Positions 1 through 11,117 of a stretch of 39,952 nt of DNA are shown in pieces. Positions within the stretch are counted from its first letter, which is position 1, and every line of letters starts with the position of its first letter. Made by a program: the position numbers and the translations under genes. This stretch comes from Deltaproteobacteria bacterium. Its GTDB lineage: Bacteria > Myxococcota_A > Polyangia > Haliangiales > J016. The notes under the pieces are model-generated. The model did not search any database. It was not told the origin of the DNA and saw only the letters and a program-made list of their open reading frames with translations. The stretch spans positions 1 through 39,952 of the forward strand of contig RFGE01000062.1 in assembly GCA_003696105.1 (NCBI GenBank), in the 5' to 3' direction.

Positions 1-268
1 ACCATGGCGCTCGCGGTAGCAAGCCATCATCGACGCCCAGCGTCAAGCCGCGCGGGCGCTGCGTGCACGGGGCAAGGCGATCGGAGCCGCCCGGGCGCTT
101 CCGGCGGCCGCGGCGGGCGCGGCGCCGTCGCCGGCCCGCGCGGCGTTCGGCGGGCCTACGCCGCGTGCGGGGCGATGTCCGCGGCGGCCATCGCGGTCTA
201 CCCGCGGTCGCCCCGCAGCGTCGCGCGTCGCATCCGGCGCGCGGACGGGGCGGCCGCCACCGCCGCGC
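1..268. other. No gene assigned at left edge
   Basis: These bases lie downstream of the minus-strand lipoprotein that ends at 269. Open frames exist on both strands but all are Arg/Ala/Pro-rich translations of GC-rich DNA without recognisable motifs. A short plus-strand tail of a gene entering from the left cannot be excluded. I assign nothing here. Confidence 0.4.
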
Positions 269-1219
269 CTACGGGCAGGTGCCTCCGGTGCCGCTCGTGT
301 CGGTGCACACCCCGCCGCAGCAGTCGCCGTTGGGCTGCTCGGCGCAGGCCGTCTCGTCCATGGCCGCGGGCACGTCGGTGCAGACGCCGGCGTCGTCACA
401 TACGTCGGGGTTGCACGTCGGTTCGGCGATGCCCGCGCCGCACGGCGTGCCGGCGGCCAGGGGAGCGGTCGCGCTGCAGGTGCCCATCCCGTCGCATTGG
501 GCGGTGCCCATGCAGTCCGTCGGGTCCGGATCGGGGCAGGACGTGCCGGCCGCGACGAACTGATCGGCCGGGCAGTCGGCCGACGTCCCGTCGCAGGTCT
601 CGGCGACGTCGCAGTCGCCGGCCGACGGGCGGCAGGTCACGCCCGAGACGAGCGTGCACGTGCCGTCGGCGGTCGCGCCGAGCGATGCCTTGCACGCGTC
701 GCACGGGCCGTCGCACGCGGCGTCGCAGCAGACGCCGTCGGAGCAGAAGCCGCTGTTGCACTCGCCGTTGATCGTGCACGCCGATCCGAGCGCGAGCCCG
801 GCGTCCGGCGCCGCCGCGTCCGGCGCCGCCGCGTCCGGCACCGCCGCGTCCGGCACCGCCGCGTCCGGCGCCGCCGCGTCCGGCGCCGCCGCGTCCGGCG
901 CTGGCGGCGCGGCGTCCGGCGCTGCCGCGTCGGGGCCGGGCGCGCCGTCGATCCCGCCGGCCGCGTCGGCCGCGGCACCGTCCGCCGATGCCGCGTCGAT
1001 CGGCGGCGGCACCGTCGGGTCGCACTGGAACGCCGGGTCGACGTCGGCGCGCTTGCACCAGCCGTCGGCCGCGCACGCGTAGCCGTCCGGGCACGCGCCG
1101 TCGCTTCCGCACAGGAACGCGCACGCGGGCTTGGGCGCGTCGAAACACGCGGCGAGAGCCGCCGCGGCGACCGCCGCGATCCCCCAGCGCAACGAGAGGA
1201 CGACCGTGGCGCGTCGCAT
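269..1219 (-). CDS. Cys-rich lipoprotein with Ala-Pro-Asp repeat linker
   Basis: Predicted 316-residue secreted lipoprotein of unknown function. The N-terminus is a signal peptide with a lipobox LAAC and lipidated Cys at residue 25. A short Cys-rich segment follows (about residues 30-60), then an Ala/Asp/Pro-rich linker of repeated A-A-P-D-A units, then a long region with paired cysteines (GFCSDGVCCDAACDGPCDAC style) typical of myxobacterial Cys-rich surface proteins. I chose the ATG at 1219 because it begins exactly at the signal peptide and overlaps the stop of the upstream gene (TGATG), which points to translational coupling. The linker is probably a spacer between the membrane anchor and the disulphide-rich head. 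No enzymatic motif is visible. Confidence 0.75.
   Translation of the reverse strand: MRRATVVLSLRWGIAAVAAAALAACFDAPKPACAFLCGSDGACPDGYACAADGWCKRADVDPAFQCDPTVPPPIDAASADGAAADAAGGIDGAPGPDAAAPDAAPPAPDAAAPDAAAPDAAVPDAAVPDAAAPDAAAPDAGLALGSACTINGECNSGFCSDGVCCDAACDGPCDACKASLGATADGTCTLVSGVTCRPSAGDCDVAETCDGTSADCPADQFVAAGTSCPDPDPTDCMGTAQCDGMGTCSATAPLAAGTPCGAGIAEPTCNPDVCDDAGVCTDVPAAMDETACAEQPNGDCCGGVCTDTSGTGGTCP
801..905. repeat. 15-bp tandem repeats in lipoprotein linker
   Basis: Six nearly identical 15-bp units (gcgtccggcgccgcc, with a G/A variant in two of them) run from 801 to 890, followed by degenerate copies to about 930. Read on the minus strand they encode the repeated A-A-P-D-A linker of the lipoprotein. 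The unit is a multiple of three, so gain or loss of copies keeps the reading frame. Confidence 0.9.
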
Positions 1220-2190
1220 CAGAACACCCACCCCGCGGTGAAGCCGACGCTGTCGCCGGTGACGACCGGCGTCACGGCCGCTGCGGCCGGCGCCCGCTCC
1301 GCGCCCGCCTCGGTTCCCGGGTCGACCAGGAAGAACACCACGGCGGTGGCGGCGCTCACGCCGGCACCGATCCACGCGATCTTCGCCCACCGCTCGAGAT
1401 TTTCCCCCTCGTCGACGAAGTCTTCGTACTGGCGTCGCACCTCGCCGTCGAACGCGCGCGGTCGTCCGTCGACCGGATCGCGGAAGTCGATGAGCGTCTC
1501 GATGTCTTCCTCGCGCGAACTCGCCGACAGGCCGAGGACGGCGCCGGTGGTGGCGGCGGCGACCGCGACGCCGACCGACACCCACGCAGCCGTGCGCTGC
1601 CAACTCGTTCCCCCGTCGACGAACGTCGGCGGTCGATCCTCCGGCGCGGGGGTCGGCGGGGCGTCGTCGAAGTCGGGCGCCATGACGTCCGCCGCGTCCC
1701 CGCCGGCTGCCGCACCGCCGCCGGCCGCCGCATCACCGCCGCCGGCCGCCGCAGCGCCGCCGCCGGCCGCCGCACCGCCGCCGCCGGCCGCCGCACCGCC
1801 GCCATCGGTCTGGCCCAGCTTGCGCTTGCATTCGTCGACGCGCTTTTCGGTGTCGGCGCGGTCCGCCTCGCTCGGGTTGCCCTCGCGCAGGTACCGTCCG
1901 TAATAGATGAGCGCGGCCTCGCAGTCGCCGGCCTTGTCGTGCGCCAGCGCGATCTTGAAGAACAGCACCGGGTCCTTCGTGATCTGGTATGCGAGGCCGA
2001 ACTCGCGGGCGGCGATCGCGTAGTCTTTGATGGCCAGCGCTTCGGTGGCCTTCTTGTAGTGTTCGCGCGCCTTCTCGATGTCCGGTCGTGCGTCGCCGGC
2101 CGGTGGAGTCTGCGCCGCGGCGCGTGCGCCGATGCCGAGCCCCACTACACCGGACAGCGCCGCGACCAGGGCGATGCTGCGGGTACGCAT
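1219..2190 (-). CDS. TPR-like periplasmic/membrane protein with Gly-Ala linker
   Basis: Predicted 323-residue protein of unknown function. A cleavable signal peptide (about residues 1-28, ending GARAAAQ) is followed by a helical tetratricopeptide-like segment (about 35-120) with alternating small and aromatic residues (YKKATEALAIKDYAIAAREF, then ALIYYGRYL). Next comes a low-complexity Gly/Ala linker (about 130-165), then two hydrophobic segments (about 205-228 and 275-297), so the C-terminus is probably membrane-embedded. This arrangement is common in myxobacterial TPR proteins. The start at 2190 fits the signal peptide and has a TATATC box 8 nt upstream with no Shine-Dalgarno. It overlaps the downstream lipoprotein gene by one base, so the two form an operon. 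Confidence 0.8.
   Translation of the reverse strand: MRTRSIALVAALSGVVGLGIGARAAAQTPPAGDARPDIEKAREHYKKATEALAIKDYAIAAREFGLAYQITKDPVLFFKIALAHDKAGDCEAALIYYGRYLREGNPSEADRADTEKRVDECKRKLGQTDGGGAAAGGGGAAAGGGAAAAGGGDAAAGGGAAAGGDAADVMAPDFDDAPPTPAPEDRPPTFVDGGTSWQRTAAWVSVGVAVAAATTGAVLGLSASSREEDIETLIDFRDPVDGRPRAFDGEVRRQYEDFVDEGENLERWAKIAWIGAGVSAATAVVFFLVDPGTEAGAERAPAAAAVTPVVTGDSVGFTAGWVF
1700..1803. repeat. Gly-Ala coding low-complexity repeat
   Basis: Imperfect tandem copies of a roughly 18-24 bp unit built around ccgccgccggccgccgca. On the minus strand they encode runs of Gly and Ala in the linker of the TPR-like protein. Unit lengths vary in multiples of three. Confidence 0.8.
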
Positions 2191-2198
2191 GGCGCCAG

Positions 2199-2204
2199 GA
2201 TATA
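2199..2204 (-). promoter_or_regulatory. Candidate -10 box (TATATC), 8 nt before start
   Basis: On the minus strand TATATC lies 8 nt before the ATG at 2190. If it is a -10 element, transcription would begin at or next to the start codon. No convincing -35 is visible and no Shine-Dalgarno precedes the ATG. Confidence 0.35.
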
Positions 2205-2269
2205 CCTCGCGCCGGGTCCCGACAAGTCGAACGGGGCCGCTATCTGTCGGGAAATAGTGCGGTTTGGGG

Positions 2270-2275
2270 TATAGT
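2270..2275 (+). promoter_or_regulatory. Candidate -10 box (TATAGT) for the EF-G2 gene
   Basis: TATAGT matches five of six bases of TATAAT and lies 12 nt before the ATG at 2288, giving a leader of only about 5 nt. The -35 region is weak. This is the only AT-rich hexamer in an otherwise GC-rich 97-bp divergent intergenic region. Confidence 0.35.
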
Positions 2276-2287
2276 CGGCCGCCCGCC

Positions 2288-4327
2288 ATGGCCAAGATCG
2301 ACTCCGTTCGCAACATCGGCATCGTCGCGCACATCGACGCCGGCAAGACGACGCTCACCGAGCGCCTGCTGTATCACGCCGGAAAGATCCACCGGGTCGG
2401 GGAGGTCCACGACGGCGAAAGCCAGATGGACTGGCAGGAGCAGGAACGCGAGCGGGGCATCACGATCACGGCCGCGACGACGACGCTCCAGTGGCGCAAG
2501 CACGACATCCACCTGATCGACACGCCCGGGCACGTCGACTTCACGATCGAGGTCGAGCGCAGTTTGCGCGTGCTCGACGGAGCTGTCGTCGTGTTCGACG
2601 CCGTCGCCGGCGTCGAGCCGCAGTCCGAAACCGTGTGGCATCAGGCGGACAAGTTTCACGTGCCGCGCATCGCGTTCATCAACAAAATGGACCGGCTCGG
2701 CGCCGACTTCGACGCGGCCGTCGCGTCGATCCGGCGCAAGCTCGGCGCGAACCCGGTGCCGGTGCAACTTCCGATCGGGGCCGAGGATGCGTTCTCGGGA
2801 GTGGTCGACCTGGTGCGCGGGCATGCGTTCACGTTCCACGGCGATCTCGACGAGGAGCCGTCGCCGGCGGACATTCCGAGCGACCTGCGCGACGCCGCGG
2901 CGGCGGCGCGCGACGCGTTCGTCGAGGCGGTCGCCGACACCGACGACGCAGTCGCCGAGGCCTACCTGGACGGCCGGCCGATCGACGAGGCGACCCTGCA
3001 GGCGGCGCTGCGGCGCGCGACGATCGCCGGCCGGGTCGTCCCGGTGCTGTGCGGCTCGGCGCTGCGCAACAAGGGCACCCGCCAGGTGCTCGACGCGGTG
3101 GTCGACTACCTGCCGTCGCCGCACGATCTGCCGCCGATCCGCGGCGTCGACCCGCGCGATCCGAGCGTCGTGCTCGAGCGCGCGCCGGACCCGAAACAGC
3201 CGCTCGCGATGCTCGCGTTCAAGGTCGCGATGGACGACTCGCGCAAGTTCGTGTTCTTGCGCGTGTTCAGCGGTACGGTCAAGCCGGGCGATCAGGTGTG
3301 GAACCCGCGCATCGGCGACAAGGAGCGGGTGGCGCGCCTGTTTCTGGTACACGCCAACCGGCGCCAGCGCATCGACAAGGCCGTCGCCGGCGAGATCGTC
3401 GCCGCGACCGGGCTCAAGCACGCGACGACCGGCGACACGCTGTGCGCGCCCGATGCGCCGATCCTGCTCGAGCGGATCGACACGTACGAGCCGGTGATGT
3501 CGATCGCCGTGGAGCCGCGCACCAACGCCGAACGCGACAAACTCGAATGGGCGCTCAACAAGATCGTCGAGGAGGATCCGACGTTTCGCGTGCGCGAGGA
3601 CGAGGAGACCGGCCAGACGATCATCAGCGGCATGGGCGAGCTTCACCTCGAGATCGTCGTCGAGACGCTTCAGCGCGAGTACGGCGTCGAGGTGGCGGTC
3701 GGCAAGCCGCAGGTCGTCTACCGCGAGACGATCGCCGCGGCCGCCGAAGGCGAGGCGGTGTTCGAACGCGAGTTGAAAGAGGAGTCGCTGTACGGCGCCG
3801 CCCGCGTGCGCGTGGCGCCGCTGTCGCGCGGCGCGGGGACGCGGATCGAATCGGCGATCGGCGACGACGCCGGCGTGCCGCCGCCGGTGGTCGAGGCCGC
3901 GATGCAGGGCCTTCGCGAGGTGTCGCAGTCGGGCCCGAACGGCTACCCGCTCACCGACCTCGAGGTCACCCTGCTGTCGGTCGGCACGCGCGAGGGCGTC
4001 CCCGCGGAAGTCGGCGTCAAGGTGGCGGCCGCCGAGGCGTTCCGCCGCGCGCTGCGCGACGCTCAGCCGACGCTGCTCGAACCGATCATGGTGGTCGAGG
4101 TCGTCACGCCCGAAGACAACCTCGGAGCGGTCATCGGCGATCTCAACCAGCGCCGCGGCCACGTTCAGCACGTCGACACCGAGGGCGTCAAGAGCGTGGT
4201 GATCGCGCACGTGCCGCTCAAGAACCTGTTCGGCTACTCCACCGATCTGAGGTCGCTCACCCAGGGGCGCGCGAACTTCACGATGAAATTCCACGCCTAC
4301 GACAACCTCGACGCCGCCGGCACGTAG
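2288..4327 (+). CDS. fusA2: Elongation factor G2-type translational GTPase
   Basis: 679 residues, close to the usual EF-G length. GTPase motifs are intact: G1 AHIDAGKTT (residues 14-22), switch 2 DTPGHVDF, G4 NKMDR, G5 GSA. Domain II, III, IV and V follow in the normal order. Domain IV lacks the GGRGQYGHV signature of canonical EF-G and instead reads [15 protein letters not shown], then [14 protein letters not shown], which resembles mitochondrial EF-G2 (GFM2) and the spdEFG2 group of spirochaetes, planctomycetes and deltaproteobacteria. In Borrelia that group acts in ribosome recycling with RRF rather than translocation. There is no str operon (rpsL, rpsG, tuf) nearby, as expected for a second EF-G. 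The ATG at 2288 begins the conserved [15 protein letters not shown]2 identity is inferred from domain IV; a canonical EF-G should exist elsewhere in the genome. Confidence 0.9.
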   Translation: MAKIDSVRNIGIVAHIDAGKTTLTERLLYHAGKIHRVGEVHDGESQMDWQEQERERGITITAATTTLQWRKHDIHLIDTPGHVDFTIEVERSLRVLDGAVVVFDAVAGVEPQSETVWHQADKFHVPRIAFINKMDRLGADFDAAVASIRRKLGANPVPVQLPIGAEDAFSGVVDLVRGHAFTFHGDLDEEPSPADIPSDLRDAAAAARDAFVEAVADTDDAVAEAYLDGRPIDEATLQAALRRATIAGRVVPVLCGSALRNKGTRQVLDAVVDYLPSPHDLPPIRGVDPRDPSVVLERAPDPKQPLAMLAFKVAMDDSRKFVFLRVFSGTVKPGDQVWNPRIGDKERVARLFLVHANRRQRIDKAVAGEIVAATGLKHATTGDTLCAPDAPILLERIDTYEPVMSIAVEPRTNAERDKLEWALNKIVEEDPTFRVREDEETGQTIISGMGELHLEIVVETLQREYGVEVAVGKPQVVYRETIAAAAEGEAVFERELKEESLYGAARVRVAPLSRGAGTRIESAIGDDAGVPPPVVEAAMQGLREVSQSGPNGYPLTDLEVTLLSVGTREGVPAEVGVKVAAAEAFRRALRDAQPTLLEPIMVVEVVTPEDNLGAVIGDLNQRRGHVQHVDTEGVKSVVIAHVPLKNLFGYSTDLRSLTQGRANFTMKFHAYDNLDAAGT

Positions 4328-4347
4328 CGGCCGGATCGCGCGGCCGC
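4327..4347. terminator. Possible bidirectional hairpin between convergent genes
   Basis: Perfect 7-bp inverted repeat (gcggccg at 4327-4333, cggccgc at 4341-4347) with a 7-nt loop, in the 25-bp gap between two convergent genes. There is no T-tract, and such hairpins arise easily in GC-rich DNA, so this is only a candidate. Confidence 0.35.
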
Positions 4348-4352
4348 GGCGG

Positions 4353-5255
4353 TCAGTAGCCGCCGGTGATCAGCACTTCCGCGACGGCGCCGCGACCGTC
4401 GGCGCGGCTGTTGATCGCGCGGTTGCAGGTGACGCGATCGACGCGGAAGCCGTCGTACAGCGAGCGAATCAGCGGCGTGTCGCTGTTGGACAGCATCACC
4501 GCGCAGCCCTTGCGGACCAGCAGCCGCGCGACGCGCGCGAGTTCGCGCTGGTCGTCTTCCCCGAAGCACGCGCTGGTGTAGCTCGTGAAGTTGGCGGTCG
4601 CCGACACCGGCTGGTACGGCGGGTCGAAGTACACGAAGTCGCCGCGGCCGGCGGCGTCGACCACGTAGTCGTAGCTGCGCGTCGCCAACTCGGCCCGCTG
4701 CAGCAGGCGCGACGCGGCGCGCAACCCGGGCGCATCGCAGATCGCCGGCGCCTTGTAGCTACCGATCGGCACGTTGAACCGCCCCGACCGGTTGACGCGC
4801 CACAGCCCGTTGTAACAGGTCTTGTTCAGGTAGATGAACATCGCGGCGCGGTCGACGTCCGACTGCGGCCCGGTGCGCTCGTTCCACCGCTCGCGCGTCG
4901 CGTAGTAGTAGTCCTCGCAGTGGCGATCCCGGTGGGTGCGCAACCGCCGGATGACCGCCTCGACGTTCCACGCGACGGCGCGGTAGGTCGCGATCAGGTC
5001 GGCGTTGAGATCGGACAGGACCGCGTGGTGCGGGGCGAGCCGGAAGAAGACGGCACCGCCGCCGACGAACGGCTCGAAGTAGCGGCGAAACGACGGCGGC
5101 CGGCGCGCCGTGATCGCGTCGAGCAGCCGCGACTTGCCCCCCGCCCACTTGACGATCGGCGCGGCGGCGTCGGGCCGGGCCGGGCGGCGCGCGACGCGCG
5201 CGGGTGCGAGCGGACGGGTGCGCAGTCGCGCAGTCGAAGGGGCGGTCCCAGGCAT
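4353..5255 (-). CDS. dam: Dam-family DNA adenine methyltransferase (orphan)
   Basis: 300-residue N6-adenine methyltransferase of the D12/Dam class, which transfers methyl from S-adenosylmethionine to adenine in DNA. Visible motifs are KWAGGKS (36-42), the SAM-binding FVGGGAVFF (63-71), a Dam-like segment NKTCYNGLWRVN, and the catalytic DPPY (211-214) followed by QPVSATANFTSY as in Dam and DpnM. The C-terminus ends EVLITGGY. The first 33 residues are an Arg/Ala/Pro-rich extension, so the true start may be slightly downstream, although the ATG at 5255 has a purine-rich GGGGG stretch before it. No restriction endonuclease gene is adjacent, so it is probably an orphan methylase for regulation or repair. 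GATC specificity is likely from family resemblance but cannot be read from the sequence. Confidence 0.9.
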   Translation of the reverse strand: MPGTAPSTARLRTRPLAPARVARRPARPDAAAPIVKWAGGKSRLLDAITARRPPSFRRYFEPFVGGGAVFFRLAPHHAVLSDLNADLIATYRAVAWNVEAVIRRLRTHRDRHCEDYYYATRERWNERTGPQSDVDRAAMFIYLNKTCYNGLWRVNRSGRFNVPIGSYKAPAICDAPGLRAASRLLQRAELATRSYDYVVDAAGRGDFVYFDPPYQPVSATANFTSYTSACFGEDDQRELARVARLLVRKGCAVMLSNSDTPLIRSLYDGFRVDRVTCNRAINSRADGRGAVAEVLITGGY

Positions 5256-5433
5256 GCCCCCATGGTCGGGATCGGCGCGGAGGGGGGCAAGTTTTCGGCA
5301 CCTGGCCGCGGCCGGTTACGGAGGTGCTTATCGAAGCGCAGCGGCGCGCCGACTCCGGCGCGCGTCGCGACGCCCTCGCGCCGTGGGCGCGGCGCGGCGG
5401 CCACCGCGCGGCGCGCGCGCGGTTCCGGCGCGG

Positions 5434-5760
5434 TCAGTACAGCTCGGCGGCGCGCGCGTAGTCGTGCGTCGTCGGGTCGTAGTCGACCAACACGCCCACG
5501 GCGCCGCGCTCGCTCGCGAGCGCCAGGACCTCCGCCTTGTTGCTCCGCACCACCATGCGGGGCTCCGCGTGCTCCACCGCCGACTGCTCGATGAACCGGC
5601 GCGCGTTGAACGCGTTCTTGAACCCGAGCAGGTACGTCTCGTTGTTGCCGGCGCGGGCCATCATCAGCGAGTTCGGCTCCTCCGAGCCCGGCTCGCGGAC
5701 CAACAGGACCCACAGACCTTCGATGGACGATTTGTCGGCGGTGTGCGCGTGGATGTGCAT
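5434..5760 (-). CDS. Small conserved-looking protein, SseB-like in part
   Basis: 108 residues, no signal peptide or membrane segment, so probably cytoplasmic. I do not recognise the family with certainty. The central part (ETYLLGFKNAFNARRFIEQS, about residues 41-60) resembles the beta-strand then helix layout of SseB-type domains, where a short strand is followed by a helix with paired aromatic residues. The start at 5760 is supported by an AGGAG Shine-Dalgarno about 11 nt upstream and by a TTGACA promoter in the correct position. It is divergent from moaA and codirectional with the methylase, separated from it by 178 bp with no gene. Confidence 0.7.
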   Translation of the reverse strand: MHIHAHTADKSSIEGLWVLLVREPGSEEPNSLMMARAGNNETYLLGFKNAFNARRFIEQSAVEHAEPRMVVRSNKAEVLALASERGAVGVLVDYDPTTHDYARAAELY

Positions 5761-5796
5761 AGGCAGTACGTCTCCTGTGCGGGGTAGGGGGCTCCG

Positions 5797-5825
5797 TCCT
5801 TAAAACACTCGGCGCACCGTGTCAA
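5797..5825 (-). promoter_or_regulatory. Sigma70-type promoter for the 108-residue protein
   Basis: On the minus strand a perfect -35 TTGACA (5825-5820) is followed after 17 nt by TAAGGA (5802-5797), a weak -10. The predicted start point near 5790 gives a leader of about 30 nt that includes the AGGAG ribosome binding site. Confidence 0.45.
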
Positions 5826-5832
5826 GAGTTGG

Positions 5833-5838
5833 TATAAG
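5833..5838 (+). promoter_or_regulatory. Candidate -10 box (TATAAG) of moaA
   Basis: TATAAG matches five of six bases of the -10 consensus and ends 7 nt before the moaA ATG at 5846. Initiation at the usual distance would start at the A of the ATG, giving a leaderless mRNA. No good -35 is visible. The same bases also contain AAGG, which could serve as a weak Shine-Dalgarno instead. Confidence 0.4.
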
Positions 5839-5845
5839 GCTTGAA

Positions 5846-6868
5846 ATGGCTCCCGCCGTGTCGCTCCCGGTGTTGCCTCCGCTCGTCGACGCGCACGCCC
5901 GCCGCGTGACGTACCTGCGCGTTTCGCTTACGGATCGCTGCAACTACCGCTGCACGTACTGCATGCCGCCCGAGGGCGTCGATCTCGTGCCCCGGCAAGA
6001 TGTGCTGGCCTTCGAGGAGATCGCGCGAATCGTGCGCGTCTTCGCCGGTCTCGGCGTTCGGCGCGTCCGGCTCACCGGCGGCGAACCGACCATCCGCAAG
6101 GGGCTGCCCGAGTTGGTCTCGCGCCTGACCGCCATCGAGGGGATCGAGTCGGTTGTGATGACGACCAACGGCCATCGCCTGCCGGAACTCGCGAAGCCGC
6201 TCGCGCGAGCCGGGCTGGCAGAGGTCAACGTGTCGGTCGACACCCTCCGCGCCGACAAGTTCGCCGCGATCACGCGGCGCGGCGATCTGGACCGCGTGCT
6301 CGCCGGCATCGACGCGGCGCGCGCCGCGGGCATGCGGGTCAAGCTCAACACGGTCGCCCTGCGCGGGTTCAACGACGACGAGATCGCGGACTTGTGCGCC
6401 TACGGCTGGCGGGTCGGCGCGGTGCCGCGGTTCATCGAGCACATGCCGATGTCCGACGGCCGGCTGTACGCGCCGGGCCGCGAGCTGTCCGCGGCGGCGA
6501 TCCGCGCGGCGGTCGCCGGCCGGTTCGGCCCGGTCGAGCGCGTGATCGACCGCGGCGACGCGACGGGGCCGGCGCGGTATTGGGCGCCCGGCGGCGACCG
6601 GGCGCGCCGGTTCGGCATCATTTCGGCGATGACGGAGCACTTCTGCGACACGTGCAACCGCGTGCGCCTGTCGGCGGTCGGTGAGCTGCACACGTGTCTG
6701 GCGTACGACGACGCGGTCAACCTGCGCGCGATTTTGCGCGGCGGCGGCGGCGACGATGCGGTGCGCGACGCCATCCGTGCGGCGCTGGCCGGCAAGCGCG
6801 CGGGCCACGACTTTCGCCGATCGGGGCATGGCGCCCCCAGCAAGCACATGATCAGCATCGGCGGGTAA
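5846..6868 (+). CDS. moaA: GTP 3',8-cyclase MoaA (molybdenum cofactor synthesis)
   Basis: 340-residue radical SAM enzyme that, with MoaC, converts GTP to cyclic pyranopterin monophosphate, the first step of molybdenum cofactor synthesis. The N-terminal [4Fe-4S] cluster motif CNYRCTYC is present (Cys32, Cys36, Cys39), as is the C-terminal cluster motif CDTC plus a third Cys (Cys267, Cys270, Cys284). The SAM-binding LTGGEPTIR and the C-terminal Gly-Gly tail (SIGG) needed for activity are intact. I placed the start at the ATG at 5846; an in-frame GTG at 5819 would add nine residues but overlaps the opposing promoter. No other moa or moe gene is next to it in the window. Confidence 0.95.
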   Translation: MAPAVSLPVLPPLVDAHARRVTYLRVSLTDRCNYRCTYCMPPEGVDLVPRQDVLAFEEIARIVRVFAGLGVRRVRLTGGEPTIRKGLPELVSRLTAIEGIESVVMTTNGHRLPELAKPLARAGLAEVNVSVDTLRADKFAAITRRGDLDRVLAGIDAARAAGMRVKLNTVALRGFNDDEIADLCAYGWRVGAVPRFIEHMPMSDGRLYAPGRELSAAAIRAAVAGRFGPVERVIDRGDATGPARYWAPGGDRARRFGIISAMTEHFCDTCNRVRLSAVGELHTCLAYDDAVNLRAILRGGGGDDAVRDAIRAALAGKRAGHDFRRSGHGAPSKHMISIGG

Positions 6869-6969
6869 CGGACCGGCGGCGCGCGGCATCGGACTAAAAG
6901 CGAGGATCGGCCCGCACATAGCGCATCCCGGACGCGCGCTGGCCCCGGGGGGGCTGTTGGCGCGGGTTG

Positions 6970-6978
6970 TGCTAGGTT
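6970..6978 (+). promoter_or_regulatory. Candidate extended -10 of the ccm operon
   Basis: TGC-TAGGTT has the TGn of an extended -10 followed by a TAnnnT hexamer, about 57 nt before ccmE. No -35 at correct spacing is seen. It is the only AT-richer element in the 166-bp gap between moaA and ccmE. Confidence 0.25.
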
Positions 6979-7034
6979 GTACCGCGGGTGCCGCGCCGCG
7001 CACCCCGCCGACCACGGACCATACGGAGCCCACC

Positions 7035-7463
7035 ATGAGCCGCAGTATCAAGATCGTGCTGACCGTCGTCCTCGTCGCGGGCGGCGTCGGCTACCTCATG
7101 GCCTCGTCGCTCGAGGGCGAGGTGGCGTACTACAAGCACGTCGAGGAGGTCATGGCCGCGCCCGCCAAGTGGGTCGACAAGCCGCTGCAGGTTCACGGCT
7201 TCGTCGAGGCCGGCTCGATCGACAAGCGCATCGAGGGCCACCAGCAGACCACGCGATTCGTCCTCGAGAGCAAGGGGGCGCGCATCGCGGTGACCACGAC
7301 CGCGCCGATTCCCGACACGTTCAAGGACGCGGCCGAGGTCGTCGCCAAGGGGCGCCTCGACCGGGCCGAGGACGGCAGCTACCGGCTGGTCGCCGACGAG
7401 CTGTCGGCGAAGTGCCCGTCGAAGTACGAAGAGAACCGGCGCAAGAGTTTGGCCGGATCCTGA
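7035..7463 (+). CDS. ccmE: CcmE haem chaperone, Cys-type variant
   Basis: 142 residues. CcmE binds haem covalently in the periplasm and passes it to apocytochrome c. A single N-terminal membrane anchor (about residues 4-22) precedes the OB-fold domain. The haem-attachment site reads KCPSKYEENRR: Cys127 replaces the usual His of the HxxxY motif, with Tyr131 retained, giving the CxxxY form known from Desulfovibrio and some archaea. The ATG at 7035 has a GGAG sequence nearby upstream and starts just before the membrane anchor. It is the first gene of the ccm operon, 8 nt ahead of the ccmF-ccmH fusion. The family is clear from its anchor, the GKGRLD-type strand and the conserved C-terminal motif. 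Confidence 0.93.
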   Translation: MSRSIKIVLTVVLVAGGVGYLMASSLEGEVAYYKHVEEVMAAPAKWVDKPLQVHGFVEAGSIDKRIEGHQQTTRFVLESKGARIAVTTTAPIPDTFKDAAEVVAKGRLDRAEDGSYRLVADELSAKCPSKYEENRRKSLAGS

Positions 7464-7471
7464 GGCGCAGC

Positions 7472-10328
<2,857 letters not shown>

Positions 10329-10354
<26 letters not shown>

Positions 10355-11117
10355 CGGCGCAGCCGCGCCGCGATGGCTGTCGCGTGCGGCGGGCGCGGTA
10401 GCCGTACTCGCCGGGTGGGCGCTGATCGTCGCCGTCTACCGCGGGCGGCTCACGCCGTCGGCGGTCACGCTGGCGATCGGCTGGGCCGCGCTCGTGGCGA
10501 CGGCGTGGCTGTTGTGGGGCGCGCTGTGGACCGCGGTCGGCAGCGGCGGCGGCGGCGACGCGATCGAGCCGGCGGACCTGGACGCCCTTCGCCGCGGCGA
10601 CCTCGAGCGGGAAAAGCGCGCGTTGCTGCGCGCGATCAAGGACGTGGAGTTCGACCGCGACATGGGCAAGATGTCGCCGGCCGAGGCCGACGAGATCCTG
10701 CGCGTGTACCGCGCGCGGGCGATCGAGGTCATCCGCGAACTCGAGGCGGGCGTGCTCGACGACCCGACCGTGCCGATCGACGAGGCGATCGATCGCGAGG
10801 TGGCCGCGCGCATCGGTGTGCGGCCGGGGCGCGGGCAGGCGCCGCGGGCGGAGGTCGACCGGCTCGTACGCCAGGTCGAGGCGAGCGAACGCCGCGGGCG
10901 GTACGGCTATCGCGCGGCGGCGGGCGCGCTCGTCGCCGCCGCCAGCGCGTTTGCCGCGCTCGCGACCTGGTCGCCCGACGCGGGCGCGGGTCACGTCGTC
11001 GGGTGGGGGCTGCCGGTCGCGGCCGGGCTGGCGCTGGCCGGCCACGGGCTATATCGATGGCTCACGTACTCCGAACCGGACCATGCGAGCGACGACGACG
11101 GCGGAGGGGCCTCGTGA
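10329..11117 (+). CDS. CcmI-like membrane protein
   Basis: 262 residues. Two membrane helices at the N-terminus (about 18-36 and 45-65) precede a charged helical region (about 85-130: LEREKRALLRAIKDVEFDRD, then MGKMSPAEADEIL) resembling the segment found in CcmI-type proteins and zinc-ribbon partners of System I. Two more hydrophobic segments lie near residues 195-240. CcmI normally holds apocytochrome for CcmH, and the position directly after the CcmF-CcmH fusion, overlapping it by 26 bp, fits such a role. The C-terminal TPR part of classical CcmI is not present, so the name is only by analogy. The ATG at 10329 starts before the first helix. Confidence 0.75.

Noticed and set aside
2240-4294. 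684-codon open frame antisense to the EF-G2 gene
   Set aside because: A shadow of the GC-rich codon pattern; the antisense protein has no recognisable motif while the plus strand has complete EF-G motifs.
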